In this document: positions 34,956 to 43,571 of the stretch, piece by piece
Position numbering within the stretch: the stretch's first letter is position 1
How the letters are laid out: every line of letters starts with the position of its first letter
Assembly (NCBI GenBank): GCA_040905365.1
Contig: JBBDRQ010000080.1
Span: forward strand, 7,910-71,909
DNA from: JAHWKV01 sp040905365
Lineage (GTDB): Bacteria; Actinomycetota; CADDZG01; JAHWKV01
Length of the DNA: 64,000 bases
Direction of reading: 5' to 3'
Made by a program: the position numbers and the translations under genes
Notes under the pieces: generated by a model
Told to the model about the DNA's origin: nothing
Database searches by the model: none
What the model saw: the letters and a program-made list of their open reading frames with translations, nothing else

Positions 34956-36929
34956 CTACCAACTGGCTACGAAAAGACCGCCCATCATTACCAGGGGGAT
35001 GAGCGTCCACACCACCTCGAAGGCCAGCTCCCGCACCCGTCCGGGGGATTCGCTGCGCTGGCGATACCCGACCACCCGCACCACCACCGCCGAGGAGAAC
35101 ACCACAAACACGACGGCTGCCGCTATCAGTACCGGGGCGTACAAGAACTCCAGGGCCGGAGTGCCTATCAGCCGGTCCGCAGCCAGGGCAGAAAACAGAA
35201 GCACCAGATAGCTGATCGAGAACTTGAACAGGCCCATCGCGCTCATCGGGTCGGGGTTGGCGCGCAGCCTGATCGAGTAAAAGGTGAATAATCCGCCCAG
35301 AATCACGGCCGAACCGAGATACAAAACGCCGAGCTGAGCCACCGGGTACATCAGCAGGCTGACGGCTAAGAGCACCACCGAGTACAGCACGATCTGCCGG
35401 GTAGTCTCGTCGACGCCCTGAACTACCGGCAGCATGGGTACACCGGCTTGCTCGTACTCGTCGGAGTACCTCAGCGCCAACGCCCAAAAGTGCGGAGGTG
35501 TCCAGTAAAAGATGATCGCAAACAACACCCACGCCGCCGGGTGCAGCGAGTTGGTCACCGCCGCCCAGCCGACCAGTGCCGGCGCCGCACCGGCGGCTCC
35601 GCCGATCACGATGTTGGACGGAGTAGAGCGCTTCAGCCCGATCGTGTAGACGAACACGTAGAACAGGATCGCCGACGAGGCCAGCGCGGCCGCCAGGAAG
35701 TTGATGGCAACAGTCATGAACACCAGGCTGACCACGCCCAGCACCACCCCGAAGACGGCTGCATTGCGGGGCTCCACCTGGTTGGTCGGCAACGGCCGGA
35801 TCGCGGTACGCGCCATCTTTTGATCGATGTCCCGGTCAAAGTAGCAGTTGATCGCATTAGCCGATCCCGCGGCCAGGCTTCCGCCCAGCAGGGTCGCCAG
35901 CACCAGCCAGCCCGGCGGCCAGCCGCCCTCGGCAACGATCATGGCGGGCACGGTCGTGATCAAAAGCAGCTCGATGATGCGAGGCTTGGTTAGCATGAAG
36001 TAGGCCTTGACGCGCCCCCCTTTCTTCGATGCCGGCCGAGGCGCCCTTTCCTGGGACGCCCCCAACTCCGCCCGCCGGTAGCTCAGTACGGCCAGGGCCA
36101 CCACCGCAACCCACAACAGCTCCCCGGTCAACACGTGGGCCACGATCGTCCACCGGGCACCCCCGCTGAGTACGTAGGTGCCTCCTACGGCTACCTGGAC
36201 AATCCACAACGCAAACGCGCCATGGCCAAGCATCAGGAGCTGAGGATCCTTCGGGTCGCGCTTTGCCAGGCGAAATCCCTGGTACGCCAAGACGCCTCCC
36301 AAAAGTGCGGCGAGGATTCGGTGCAGGTAGTGGACCAGCGGCGGTCCCGGATCCGGAGGAACCACCGATCCGTCCATCAGCGGCCAGTCGGAAAACGCGA
36401 GGCCGGCCGAGCTCTGTACGACCGCCGCCCCGACCATCAGCACCAAAAACGTGGAGGCACCCGAGAACAACGCAAGCTTGGACGTGCGGTCCAAGCCGCC
36501 CCCGCGCGCGGTAAAACTGCTCACCGTAGCGAAGGTAAGCAAACCTACCAGTGCAAGCGAAAGGAAAAAATGCAGCACTACCAGGTCGGCGTGCAGCTCG
36601 TCCAACACGACCTGGCGCCCGACCCCGGCCTGGATGATCACCGTCACCAGAGCGGCAAAAGCCGGCCAGAAGACCGGACCCACCGATCTGTATTTGAGCC
36701 AGGCGGTAATCGCCAACGCCAGCACCAAGAAGCCGACGATCGAAGCGGCCAGCCGGTGGCTGTACTCGATGATCGCGGTCTGCTCCATCGGCGGGATCCA
36801 CTGCCCGTGACACCTGGGCCAATCCGGGCAGCCCAAACCTGACCCGGTGGCTCGCACCAGGGCGCCGACAAAGACCAATACGATGGCCAGGACCGTCGTG
36901 GTCGAGGCCAGCTTCTGAAAACGATTCAT
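34956..36929 (-). CDS. ctaA-ctaB: Heme A synthase - heme O synthase fusion with CoxII-like C-terminal hairpin
   Basis: A 657-residue polytopic protein. Residues 1-290 are CtaA/Cox15 with four helix-borne histidine sites (EYSHRLAAS, ELHADLVVLHFF, VHYLHRILA, IVAHVLTGELLW). A linker (about 292-310) leads to CtaB, a UbiA-type farnesyltransferase with NCYFDRDIDQKM and RPLP (about 365-385) and DEYEQAGVPMLPVV. CtaB makes heme O from heme B, and CtaA oxidises it to heme A for the oxidase. The last 60 residues form two more helices ending FEVVWTLIPLVMMGG, which resembles the second helix of cytochrome oxidase subunit II. It is the far end of the cox locus; the family normally has two separate genes. 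Confidence 0.93.
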   Translation of the reverse strand: MNRFQKLASTTTVLAIVLVFVGALVRATGSGLGCPDWPRCHGQWIPPMEQTAIIEYSHRLAASIVGFLVLALAITAWLKYRSVGPVFWPAFAALVTVIIQAGVGRQVVLDELHADLVVLHFFLSLALVGLLTFATVSSFTARGGGLDRTSKLALFSGASTFLVLMVGAAVVQSSAGLAFSDWPLMDGSVVPPDPGPPLVHYLHRILAALLGGVLAYQGFRLAKRDPKDPQLLMLGHGAFALWIVQVAVGGTYVLSGGARWTIVAHVLTGELLWVAVVALAVLSYRRAELGASQERAPRPASKKGGRVKAYFMLTKPRIIELLLITTVPAMIVAEGGWPPGWLVLATLLGGSLAAGSANAINCYFDRDIDQKMARTAIRPLPTNQVEPRNAAVFGVVLGVVSLVFMTVAINFLAAALASSAILFYVFVYTIGLKRSTPSNIVIGGAAGAAPALVGWAAVTNSLHPAAWVLFAIIFYWTPPHFWALALRYSDEYEQAGVPMLPVVQGVDETTRQIVLYSVVLLAVSLLMYPVAQLGVLYLGSAVILGGLFTFYSIRLRANPDPMSAMGLFKFSISYLVLLFSALAADRLIGTPALEFLYAPVLIAAAVVFVVFSSAVVVRVVGYRQRSESPGRVRELAFEVVWTLIPLVMMGGLFVASW

Positions 36930-36986
36930 CTAGGAGTGCTCACAGTATCGGACCAATCGCATGGGCTTTTGGCCCAGTGCGCCGAA

Positions 36987-37580
36987 TCATTCGACGATCG
37001 CGGTCCCGTTCATGTTCGGGTGCACGTCGCACAGGAAGTAGTACTCACCGGCCGGGATGGGTTCGACCTCCCACTCTCTGACCTCCGGCCCGGGAAAAAA
37101 GTCCTCCCGAAACACGGCTTCCGAGGCGCCCTCCTCTTCGAGAATTGTGACGTTGTGGGGCTGGGCCTCCTGATTTTCGAACCGGAGGATAAAGGGCGTG
37201 TCCGCCGGAATATTCAATTCGTCTTTGTCGAACTGGAGGTTGTCGGCCGCGATCTCCACCACCGGCAGTTCCTCTTCTTCGGCGTGGTCATCCGGGAAAT
37301 CGACCACGCCGGCAACCGCGGCACCCCCTATTAGCAGCGGAACCAAAGCGATGCCCGCGAGCATGCTCATTGAGGCCTTTCCCAGCTTCTTCGCCGCGGC
37401 CGCCGCCGCAAAGCCCATGAGCAGATTGAACGCCAGCAACAGGGCGATGCCCGTTGCAACCGTGTGGGGGACATTGAGCAGGATGTAGGACACCGACAAA
37501 GCCAAGAAACCTATGAACGCCAGGGCGCCGACGGGTATCAAGATGGGCAGCAAAAGGCGGTCCCGCATTTCATTGTTCAC
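36987..37580 (-). CDS. Membrane-anchored cupredoxin
   Basis: A 197-residue protein with three N-terminal helices (about 8-36, 41-64, 70-92) and an extracytoplasmic cupredoxin domain (105-197). Type-1 copper ligands are visible: His in AQPHNVTI, and Cys, His and Met in FLCDVHPNMNG. It could carry electrons or copper to the oxidase. The GTG at 37580 overlaps the ctaG stop by 4 bp; an ATG four codons further in is also possible. Position between ctaG and the heme A synthesis fusion supports a role in oxidase assembly or electron supply. Confidence 0.85.
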   Translation of the reverse strand: MNNEMRDRLLLPILIPVGALAFIGFLALSVSYILLNVPHTVATGIALLLAFNLLMGFAAAAAAKKLGKASMSMLAGIALVPLLIGGAAVAGVVDFPDDHAEEEELPVVEIAADNLQFDKDELNIPADTPFILRFENQEAQPHNVTILEEEGASEAVFREDFFPGPEVREWEVEPIPAGEYYFLCDVHPNMNGTAIVE

Positions 37581-38458
37581 CGCACGACCTCCATCTTGTT
37601 GACCTCTCTTTCCAGCTCCTGCCAGGTTGTTTCGTCCGGGATCCCCGACTCTTCCCGGGCAGCCCACTTGAAGAACAGATAAGCGATTATCGCCCAGAGC
37701 AGCAACCCGCCACCCAGCTTCATAATCAGTCCGGAGACCTGAGCGTCGGCAACCGCGTCGAAGCCGGTGATCAGCCTCGGCATCTCAGCATACGCACCAT
37801 ACAGCGGGTGCTCGGCAAAGGTCAGAAACGACGCCGGGACCGTCGGCACGATGGTCTGCCCGAACAAGTAAAGCATCTGTCCGGGCGGGCTGATGCGCGG
37901 AAGCTCGGTCATCGGGCTAAACACCGGCCACCACATGATCAGCGCCGACGCCATCAGCACGAAGTGGACGCCGAAATGAAACAGCTCGTTGTTCACGCTG
38001 GTGTTGACCATCCACGGCAGGTGGGTAAACACCAGTAGTCCGTTGAACAGCAACAGGGCGGGCAGCGGCCTGGTGAGCCGCCGCATTGCGGCCATCAGCC
38101 ACTCGGGCTTGAGCAGACGCCTGGCCATCCAGTCGGGCGTGCCCAGCAACAGCAACGGCGCCGCTACCATGGTGAACAGCATGTGCTGCACCATGTGTAC
38201 GCTGAACAGATAGTTCTCAGCCAGGTCGTGTACCGGCCAGTCCGCCCCGATCCACAGGGCGGCTATACCCAGGGCAAAGAACCAAACCTGCGCCTTGGTT
38301 GCCGCCGGTTCGGCCGGCGAGACGTGCTCCGGACCCCAGTAGCGAACTGCCAGGGCGTACAGACCCAGCGCCCCGATCATCACGGCCCACACCGACGGAT
38401 ACGGCGACCAGCGCATCAGGTCTCCGTTTACGTGAGCTAGAAGCATCTCAGCTTGCAC
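37577..38458 (-). CDS. ctaG: Cytochrome c oxidase assembly protein, CtaG (caa3) family
   Basis: A 293-residue protein with about seven helices. Characteristic stretches are SVHMVQHMLFTMVAAPLLLLG (about 85-105), FTHLPWMVNTSVNN and HFGVHFVLMASALIMWWPV. The caa3_CtaG family takes part in copper-centre assembly of oxidases in Gram-positive bacteria. The GTG at 38458 is given as start; an ATG at 38446 is equally good. It lies 18 bp after the subunit IV gene and is coupled to the cupredoxin gene, all in one minus-strand unit. Confidence 0.9.
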   Translation of the reverse strand: MQAEMLLAHVNGDLMRWSPYPSVWAVMIGALGLYALAVRYWGPEHVSPAEPAATKAQVWFFALGIAALWIGADWPVHDLAENYLFSVHMVQHMLFTMVAAPLLLLGTPDWMARRLLKPEWLMAAMRRLTRPLPALLLFNGLLVFTHLPWMVNTSVNNELFHFGVHFVLMASALIMWWPVFSPMTELPRISPPGQMLYLFGQTIVPTVPASFLTFAEHPLYGAYAEMPRLITGFDAVADAQVSGLIMKLGGGLLLWAIIAYLFFKWAAREESGIPDETTWQELEREVNKMEVVR

Positions 38459-38476
38459 CGCCGGCTGGTTGGGCGC

Positions 38477-38788
38477 TCAAGCCGCCCCCGGCAACCGGGT
38501 GGCGAAGGTAAACGTCCACAGCACGACACCAAACACTGCGAGCGCCAAGACGATGCCGAGATAAAAAAAGCGCCGGAAAACCTTGCTGTCGAACTTCAGG
38601 TGCATGAAGTAGGCAGCCACCATGAAGAACTTGACCACCATCATCGTGCTCAGAATCAGGCGGAAGTACTCTTCCCAGACAGACACGTAGATCACCGCAA
38701 CCTCAGCCGCGGTGACGATCGCGAGGATTACCGCAATCTTGACGTACTGATATTCAGTTGGGTGATCGTGCAAGTGCTCTTCTGTCAC
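38477..38788 (-). CDS. coxD: Cytochrome c oxidase subunit IV family protein
   Basis: A 103-residue protein with three helices; STMMVVKFFMVAAYFMHLKFDS and YIVSVWEEYFR-like VIYVSVWEEYF are typical of the prokaryotic CoxD/CyoD-type small subunit. It begins with GTG inside an open frame that reaches 38827; GGAGAG a few bases upstream supports the shorter form. It follows coxC by 19 bp and precedes ctaG. The subunit stabilises the core enzyme. Confidence 0.88.
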   Translation of the reverse strand: MTEEHLHDHPTEYQYVKIAVILAIVTAAEVAVIYVSVWEEYFRLILSTMMVVKFFMVAAYFMHLKFDSKVFRRFFYLGIVLALAVFGVVLWTFTFATRLPGAA

Positions 38789-38807
38789 AACCTCTCTCCG
38801 TATCGCT

Positions 38808-39416
38808 CTAGGGGAACAGGTACACAACGGTGAAAATCAGGATCCACACGATGTCGACAAAGTGCCAGTACAAACCGACCATCTCCACCTTGCTGGCATC
38901 GGCCTGAGGCAGCCGGTCCAGCTTCGACAGCGAGTACATGCTCAACAGCATCATGATCCCCAGTGTCACGTGCGCCCCGTGGAACCCGGTCAGGACGAAA
39001 AAACTGGATGCGAACGGGCTCGTGGTCAGGGTCAGACCCTCCGCGTAGAAGGTCGTGAACTCGTACACCTGCCCTGCGATGAAGCTGGACCCCAGCAGTG
39101 CCGTGGCCATCAACCAGATCCTTAGCTTGCGGTGATCGCCCTTTTGGATGGAGGACAGAGCCAGCACCATGGTCAGCGAGCTCATCAGCAGTACGAATGA
39201 GCTGACCGAGGTGAAGGGAATATCGTAAATCTCGTGCCGAGTTGGCCCACTGCCGACCCGGTCCCGGTAGAGCAGGTGGGCGGAGATGAAGGCTCCGAAG
39301 AACAGGCACTCAGAACCCAAAAAGGCCCACATGGCCATCTTGACGTTGTCCAAACCGGTGTAGGTCTGGTGCGCCCCGTGCTCGTGCTCGGTGGCTACCG
39401 CAGCTGAATCGGACAT
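38808..39416 (-). CDS. coxC: Cytochrome c oxidase subunit III
   Basis: A 202-residue, five-helix subunit III of the short Gram-positive type. KMAMWAFLGSECLFFGAFISAHLLY (about 26-50), GFHGAHVTLG (about 145-154) and VGLYWHFVDIVWILIF (about 180-195) are diagnostic. It starts with an ATG that shares one base with the coxA stop (TGATG), so it is translationally coupled to coxA. An open frame upstream to 39476 lies inside coxA and is not used. Confidence 0.95.
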   Translation of the reverse strand: MSDSAAVATEHEHGAHQTYTGLDNVKMAMWAFLGSECLFFGAFISAHLLYRDRVGSGPTRHEIYDIPFTSVSSFVLLMSSLTMVLALSSIQKGDHRKLRIWLMATALLGSSFIAGQVYEFTTFYAEGLTLTTSPFASSFFVLTGFHGAHVTLGIMMLLSMYSLSKLDRLPQADASKVEMVGLYWHFVDIVWILIFTVVYLFP

Positions 39417-41344
39417 CAGTGACCCTCCCCCGCGGTCGCCGGCTCCAGTACCCAACCGTAGAATCCGCTCAAACACACAACGGCGCCGAGTATCCCGACC
39501 AACCAGGACGCCATGATCACCCCGGCCGCCATCATCGGCATCCCGGCTGCAGCGACCAGCGGGAAGTAGGACGGAGAAGGTAGATGGATGCCGTGGCCTT
39601 CCTCGCCGTGGCCTTCCTCGCCGTGGCCTTCCTCGGCCGGAGCGTCATCTGAGGATTCGGCGTCGGCGCCACCGGTCGGCACGGGAACAGGCCGGCCCTT
39701 CTTGTCTTCCTTGTACTTGCGATGCCAGAAATCGTCCCGCTCCTCGACCTGTGGAATCTCGGCAAAGTTGTACTCGGGCGGCGGGGACGGGATGGTCCAC
39801 TCCAGCGTCCGGCCGTCCCAGGGATCCTCGATCGCCTTCTCGCCGGAGCGCTTGCTCTTGACCCAGTTGTACATGAAGACGATGGTGGACAGAGCGATTA
39901 TGAAAGCCCCGATGGTGGAGACCATGTTCCACATCCCCCAGCCCAAACCCTCCTGGTAGGTGTAGTAGCGGCGGGGCATGCCCTTGAGGCCCAGGATGTG
40001 AAACGGGCCGAACGTCAGGTTGAAACCGATCATCATCATCCAAAAGTGCACTTTGCCCAAGGTCTCGTCCAAGAGCTTTCCGTAAACCTTTGGGAACCAG
40101 TAGTAAAGGCCGCCGAACAGCCCGAGAATGGCTCCGCCGAACAGTACGTAGTGGAAGTGGGCCACGATGTAGTAGGTGTCCTGCTGCTGAGCGTCGTGCG
40201 GGACGATCGAGTGAGTCACACCCGAGAGCCCACCGATGATGAACATGGCTATGAAACCGATCGAAAACAGCATCGGCGTGTTGAACTTGAGTTTTCCGCC
40301 GGCCATTGTGGCCATCCAGTTGAAGATCTTCACGCCGGTCGGCACCGCGATGAACATCGTCGACACCGCGAAGGCGGCGTTGGCGGCCGGGCCCAGGCCA
40401 ACGGTGAACATGTGGTGCGCCCACACGCCCCACCCCATGAAGCCGATGGCCGCTCCGGAGAACACGACGAAGCTGTAGCCGAACAGCGGCTTGCGGGAAA
40501 AAGTCGGCAAAATCTCGCTCACGATACCCATCGCGGGCAGGATCAGGATGTAGACCTCCGGGTGCCCGAACAGCCAGAACAGGTGCTGCCACAAGATCGG
40601 GTCACCGCCGCCGGAAGCGTCGAAGAACAGCGTCCCGAAGCTTCGGTCGAAGGTCATCATGAACAGCGCCACCGCGATGATCGGCATGGCGAACAACAGC
40701 AGGAAGTTCACGATCAGCGACATCCAGATGAACACGGGCATCTTCAGCAGCTTCATACCCGGCGCCCTCATATTCAAGATCGTCACGATGAAGTTGGCCG
40801 AGGCCACGATGGAGGCCACACCCAGGATCTGCAGACCCAAGGCGTAGAAGTCCATCCGGTTGCCGCCCGGCAAAAAGCCTTCAGCCGTGGTCAACGGCGC
40901 GTACCCGAACCAGCCGCCGTCGGGGGCGCCGCCGAAAAACCAACTCGAGTAGATGAACAGCCCGCCGAACAAGAAAACCCAGTAGCTTAGCGAGTTCAGC
41001 CTTGGAAAGGCCACGTCTCTGGCCCCGATCATCAACGGGATCATGTAGTTGAAAAACGCCGCGCCCATGGGCATGACGACCAGGAAGATCATCGTCACCC
41101 CGTGGGTGGTGAACATTTGGTTGTATACGTCGGCGCTCAGCACCTGGCCGTCGGCTGTGGCCAGCTGCAAACGGATCAGCAGCGCCTCCAAACCGCCCAG
41201 GATGAAAAAAGCGAAGGCGGTGTAGCCGTACATGATGCCGATTCGTTTGTGGTCGACGGTCGTAACCCAGCTCCATATCCCGGTCTTTGCGCTGGGACGG
41301 CGCAAGAACCGGGGTGTGGCCGGGGTCGGCGTTGCAGACGTCAT
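39416..41344 (-). CDS. coxA: Cytochrome c oxidase subunit I with C-terminal extension
   Basis: A 642-residue heme-copper oxidase subunit, type A: FTTHGVTMIF holds a heme a ligand, WLFGHPEVYILILPAMG the CuB His and cross-linked Tyr, and AHFHYVLFGG the last heme ligands. It reduces oxygen to water and pumps protons. Beyond the usual 12 helices the chain carries a charged stretch with EEGHG repeats (about 570-590) and a further helical hairpin (about 597-632), which may stand in for a separate small subunit. The ATG follows GGGAGAG by 5 bp; coxB ends 13 bp upstream. Confidence 0.96.
   Translation of the reverse strand: MTSATPTPATPRFLRRPSAKTGIWSWVTTVDHKRIGIMYGYTAFAFFILGGLEALLIRLQLATADGQVLSADVYNQMFTTHGVTMIFLVVMPMGAAFFNYMIPLMIGARDVAFPRLNSLSYWVFLFGGLFIYSSWFFGGAPDGGWFGYAPLTTAEGFLPGGNRMDFYALGLQILGVASIVASANFIVTILNMRAPGMKLLKMPVFIWMSLIVNFLLLFAMPIIAVALFMMTFDRSFGTLFFDASGGGDPILWQHLFWLFGHPEVYILILPAMGIVSEILPTFSRKPLFGYSFVVFSGAAIGFMGWGVWAHHMFTVGLGPAANAAFAVSTMFIAVPTGVKIFNWMATMAGGKLKFNTPMLFSIGFIAMFIIGGLSGVTHSIVPHDAQQQDTYYIVAHFHYVLFGGAILGLFGGLYYWFPKVYGKLLDETLGKVHFWMMMIGFNLTFGPFHILGLKGMPRRYYTYQEGLGWGMWNMVSTIGAFIIALSTIVFMYNWVKSKRSGEKAIEDPWDGRTLEWTIPSPPPEYNFAEIPQVEERDDFWHRKYKEDKKGRPVPVPTGGADAESSDDAPAEEGHGEEGHGEEGHGIHLPSPSYFPLVAAAGMPMMAAGVIMASWLVGILGAVVCLSGFYGWVLEPATAGEGH
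39591..39635 (-). repeat. Three exact 15-bp repeats (EEGHG) in coxA
   Basis: CCGTGGCCTTCCTCG occurs three times without a mismatch; read on the minus strand it encodes Glu-Glu-Gly-His-Gly in the linker before the extra C-terminal helices of CoxA. The exact copies suggest recent slippage. The His/Glu-rich string could bind metal ions. Confidence 0.85.
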
Positions 41345-41357
41345 CGGTGCTCTCCCA

Positions 41358-42395
41358 TCACTTCAAACTCAAAAGGTACTCGACCAGAGCGCTGATCTGG
41401 TCTTCGGTGAGCTCCAGGTCGGGCATCAGCGACCCCGGTTTCTGAGCCGGCGGATCCTCCAACCATGCTCGCAAGTTTTCTTCGTTCAGCTCAAACATGG
41501 AACTGGCAAACCGTTCCCGGCTGGCCAGATGGGTCAGGTTCGGCCCCACGATGCCGGCGGCATCGGTGCCCCCTATGGCGTGACAGGAAGCGCACATTTG
41601 CCCACCGGCGAACTGCTCGTTGTGGAAAAGCTCCCGCCCCTCGGCCACCGCGGGATCCTCGGCCGCGGGCTGTTGTTGATCGGCAACCCACTGTTCAAAG
41701 TCGGCCTGCTCGTGAGCAACGACCGTAAAGCGCATGTTGGCGTGGGAAAGGCCGCAGTACTCGGCACACTGGCCAAGATACTCTCCGGGTTCGGTCGCCT
41801 CTACGGTCATGGTGTTGACCCGCCCGGGCACCACATCGGTCTTGCCGGCCAGCTTGGGTACCCAGAAGCTGTGGATAACGTCGTTGGACTTAAGCGACAG
41901 GAACACCGGGCGGTTCACGGGGATGTGCAGCTCATTGGCGGTTACCACCCCGTTGTCGTAGTTGACCGCCCACCACCACTGGTTTCCAACTATCTCGACC
42001 TGAAGCGCGTTGTCGGGCTCCTGCGCTTGGTCGAAGACCACCGGCACGGTCATAAACGCGATACCGGTCAAGATCACCGCTGGGATCGCCGTCCACAGCA
42101 ACTCCAGCCGGGTGTGCCCGTGCAGCTGCTTGGGATCGGACTTGTTGTTGGATTCGCGGTACTTGACGAGGATGAATATCAAGGCACCCTCGACGATGAC
42201 GAAGATAACCGCGGCGATCAGGAAGGTTACATCCCAAAGACGGTCGGCTTCGATCGCCTGGGGTCCCTCCGGATACAGAAAGTTCATGGGAGCATCTTTG
42301 GAGATGCACCCGCTCAACAACAGCGCGCTGGACAGCGCCACCATGCGTAGGAGGTATTTCGATTTGCTTAGAGCGCGAACGCGCAGTCGAGCCAC
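41358..42395 (-). CDS. coxB: Cytochrome c oxidase subunit II with fused cytochrome c (caa3 type)
   Basis: A 345-residue lipoprotein: basic start and lipobox LLSGC (Cys30), two membrane helices (about 50-75, 90-115), a cupredoxin CuA domain with DVIHSFWVP and CAEYCGLSHANM (about 210-221), then a class I cytochrome c with CASCH (about 268-272) and Met in PGSLMP (about 324). The fused cytochrome delivers electrons to CuA. The GTG at 42395 is chosen since it gives a normal signal peptide; the much longer open frame runs through the divergent prenyl synthase and is not coding. It is the first gene of the cox unit. Confidence 0.94.
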   Translation of the reverse strand: MARLRVRALSKSKYLLRMVALSSALLLSGCISKDAPMNFLYPEGPQAIEADRLWDVTFLIAAVIFVIVEGALIFILVKYRESNNKSDPKQLHGHTRLELLWTAIPAVILTGIAFMTVPVVFDQAQEPDNALQVEIVGNQWWWAVNYDNGVVTANELHIPVNRPVFLSLKSNDVIHSFWVPKLAGKTDVVPGRVNTMTVEATEPGEYLGQCAEYCGLSHANMRFTVVAHEQADFEQWVADQQQPAAEDPAVAEGRELFHNEQFAGGQMCASCHAIGGTDAAGIVGPNLTHLASRERFASSMFELNEENLRAWLEDPPAQKPGSLMPDLELTEDQISALVEYLLSLK

Positions 42396-42446
42396 GAAAA
42401 GGGATGCTAGCAGATACGTTGACCGCAACTCGTCGACAACCTCCCT

Positions 42447-43571
42447 GTGAACGCTAAAAAGTCCGATCCCCGCGCTAAAAGCCTGCTCGATTCGGCGAAG
42501 TCCAAGATTGACGACTGCCTCGAAGGTTGGCTGCGGAGCACGCAAGAAGACTTTGCTACCAACAACGGTGAGCAGATTGTAGCGGAGGTTGGCCGGAGCG
42601 CAATCGGCCGGGGCGGACGGATACGTCCACTGCTGTGCTGTTGCGGGTACGCGATCGCCGGCGGCGAGGGTGGGCTGACCGACAAAAGAATCATCCGTGC
42701 CGCCGCCAGCATCGAGCTGCTGCACACCTTTGCGATCCTGCACGACGACGTAATGGACGGCTCCGAACTGCGGCGCGGCGAGCCGTCCCTGTTCAGGCGG
42801 ATCGCCGACGAGCGCGAAGATCTCGGCGATGAAGAAGCCGTGCACTACGGCGTCTCGGTCGCCATCCTGGCCGGAGACCTGGCTTTGGTGCTCTCCGACC
42901 AGCTGTTCAGCCGCAGCGGGTTCGACGCGGACCGCCTGCTCCGAGCCTACGGCCCGCTGTCGCGGATGCGCCTGGACGCGGTAGCCGGCCAGTACCTGGA
43001 CTTGACGCACAGCGGCCGTCCCGCCGGTGCCCAAGACCCCGACCTCGCGGTGAGGATCTCGCGCCTGAAAACCGGCAGCTACAGCGTGGAGGGGCCACTG
43101 CTCATAGGCGCAACACTGGGGGGAGCCACCGAAGCCGCCGCGCGGGCGCTGCGAGAGTTTGCGCGCCCATTGGGCGAGGCTTTTCAGCTCACCGACGACC
43201 TGATGGGGCTGTTCGGCGACCCGGCCAGCACCGGCAAGGACGCCGAAAACGACATCCGCAAAGGCAAACCCACCCCGCTGATCAGCAGCAGCCTGGCTAT
43301 GGCCACCGGCGGCCGGCGCAGCGACATCCTGGCCATCTGGGGAAACCCCAGGGCCTCCGCCGCGGACCTGGCCCGGCTGCGCGCGGCCGTGCGCGATTCG
43401 GGCGCGCTGGGCGTGATGAGCGCCAGGATTCGGGCGCTGGTCGCAGCCTCCTGCGGTGCGCTCAACGACCCCGAGCGCAACGACCTCGACGAGCAGACCG
43501 CCGCGCTCTTACAGCATCTCGCCCAGGGCATTTTGGCCCGCGCGGGCGAAACGGTCGAAGGCGGGATTTAG
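42447..43571 (+). CDS. Polyprenyl (E-isoprenyl) diphosphate synthase
   Basis: A 374-residue all-helical prenyltransferase. It has GRGGRIRPLL (54-63), the first Asp-rich motif LHDDVMDGS (99-106), LAGDLAL, and the second Asp-rich motif LTDDLMGLFGD (about 228-238). It chains isopentenyl diphosphate onto allylic primers; the product length (GGPP or longer, e.g. for menaquinone) cannot be read off safely. The GTG start has no clear ribosome site and sits 51 bp from the divergent coxB start, so promoters overlap. The 3' end overlaps pyrE tail-to-tail by 4 bp. Confidence 0.9.
   Translation: MNAKKSDPRAKSLLDSAKSKIDDCLEGWLRSTQEDFATNNGEQIVAEVGRSAIGRGGRIRPLLCCCGYAIAGGEGGLTDKRIIRAAASIELLHTFAILHDDVMDGSELRRGEPSLFRRIADEREDLGDEEAVHYGVSVAILAGDLALVLSDQLFSRSGFDADRLLRAYGPLSRMRLDAVAGQYLDLTHSGRPAGAQDPDLAVRISRLKTGSYSVEGPLLIGATLGGATEAAARALREFARPLGEAFQLTDDLMGLFGDPASTGKDAENDIRKGKPTPLISSSLAMATGGRRSDILAIWGNPRASAADLARLRAAVRDSGALGVMSARIRALVAASCGALNDPERNDLDEQTAALLQHLAQGILARAGETVEGGI

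Noticed and set aside
42396..43034. Upstream extension of the coxB frame
   Set aside because: It is the complement of the prenyl synthase gene; the lipoprotein signal near 42395 marks the true N-terminus.
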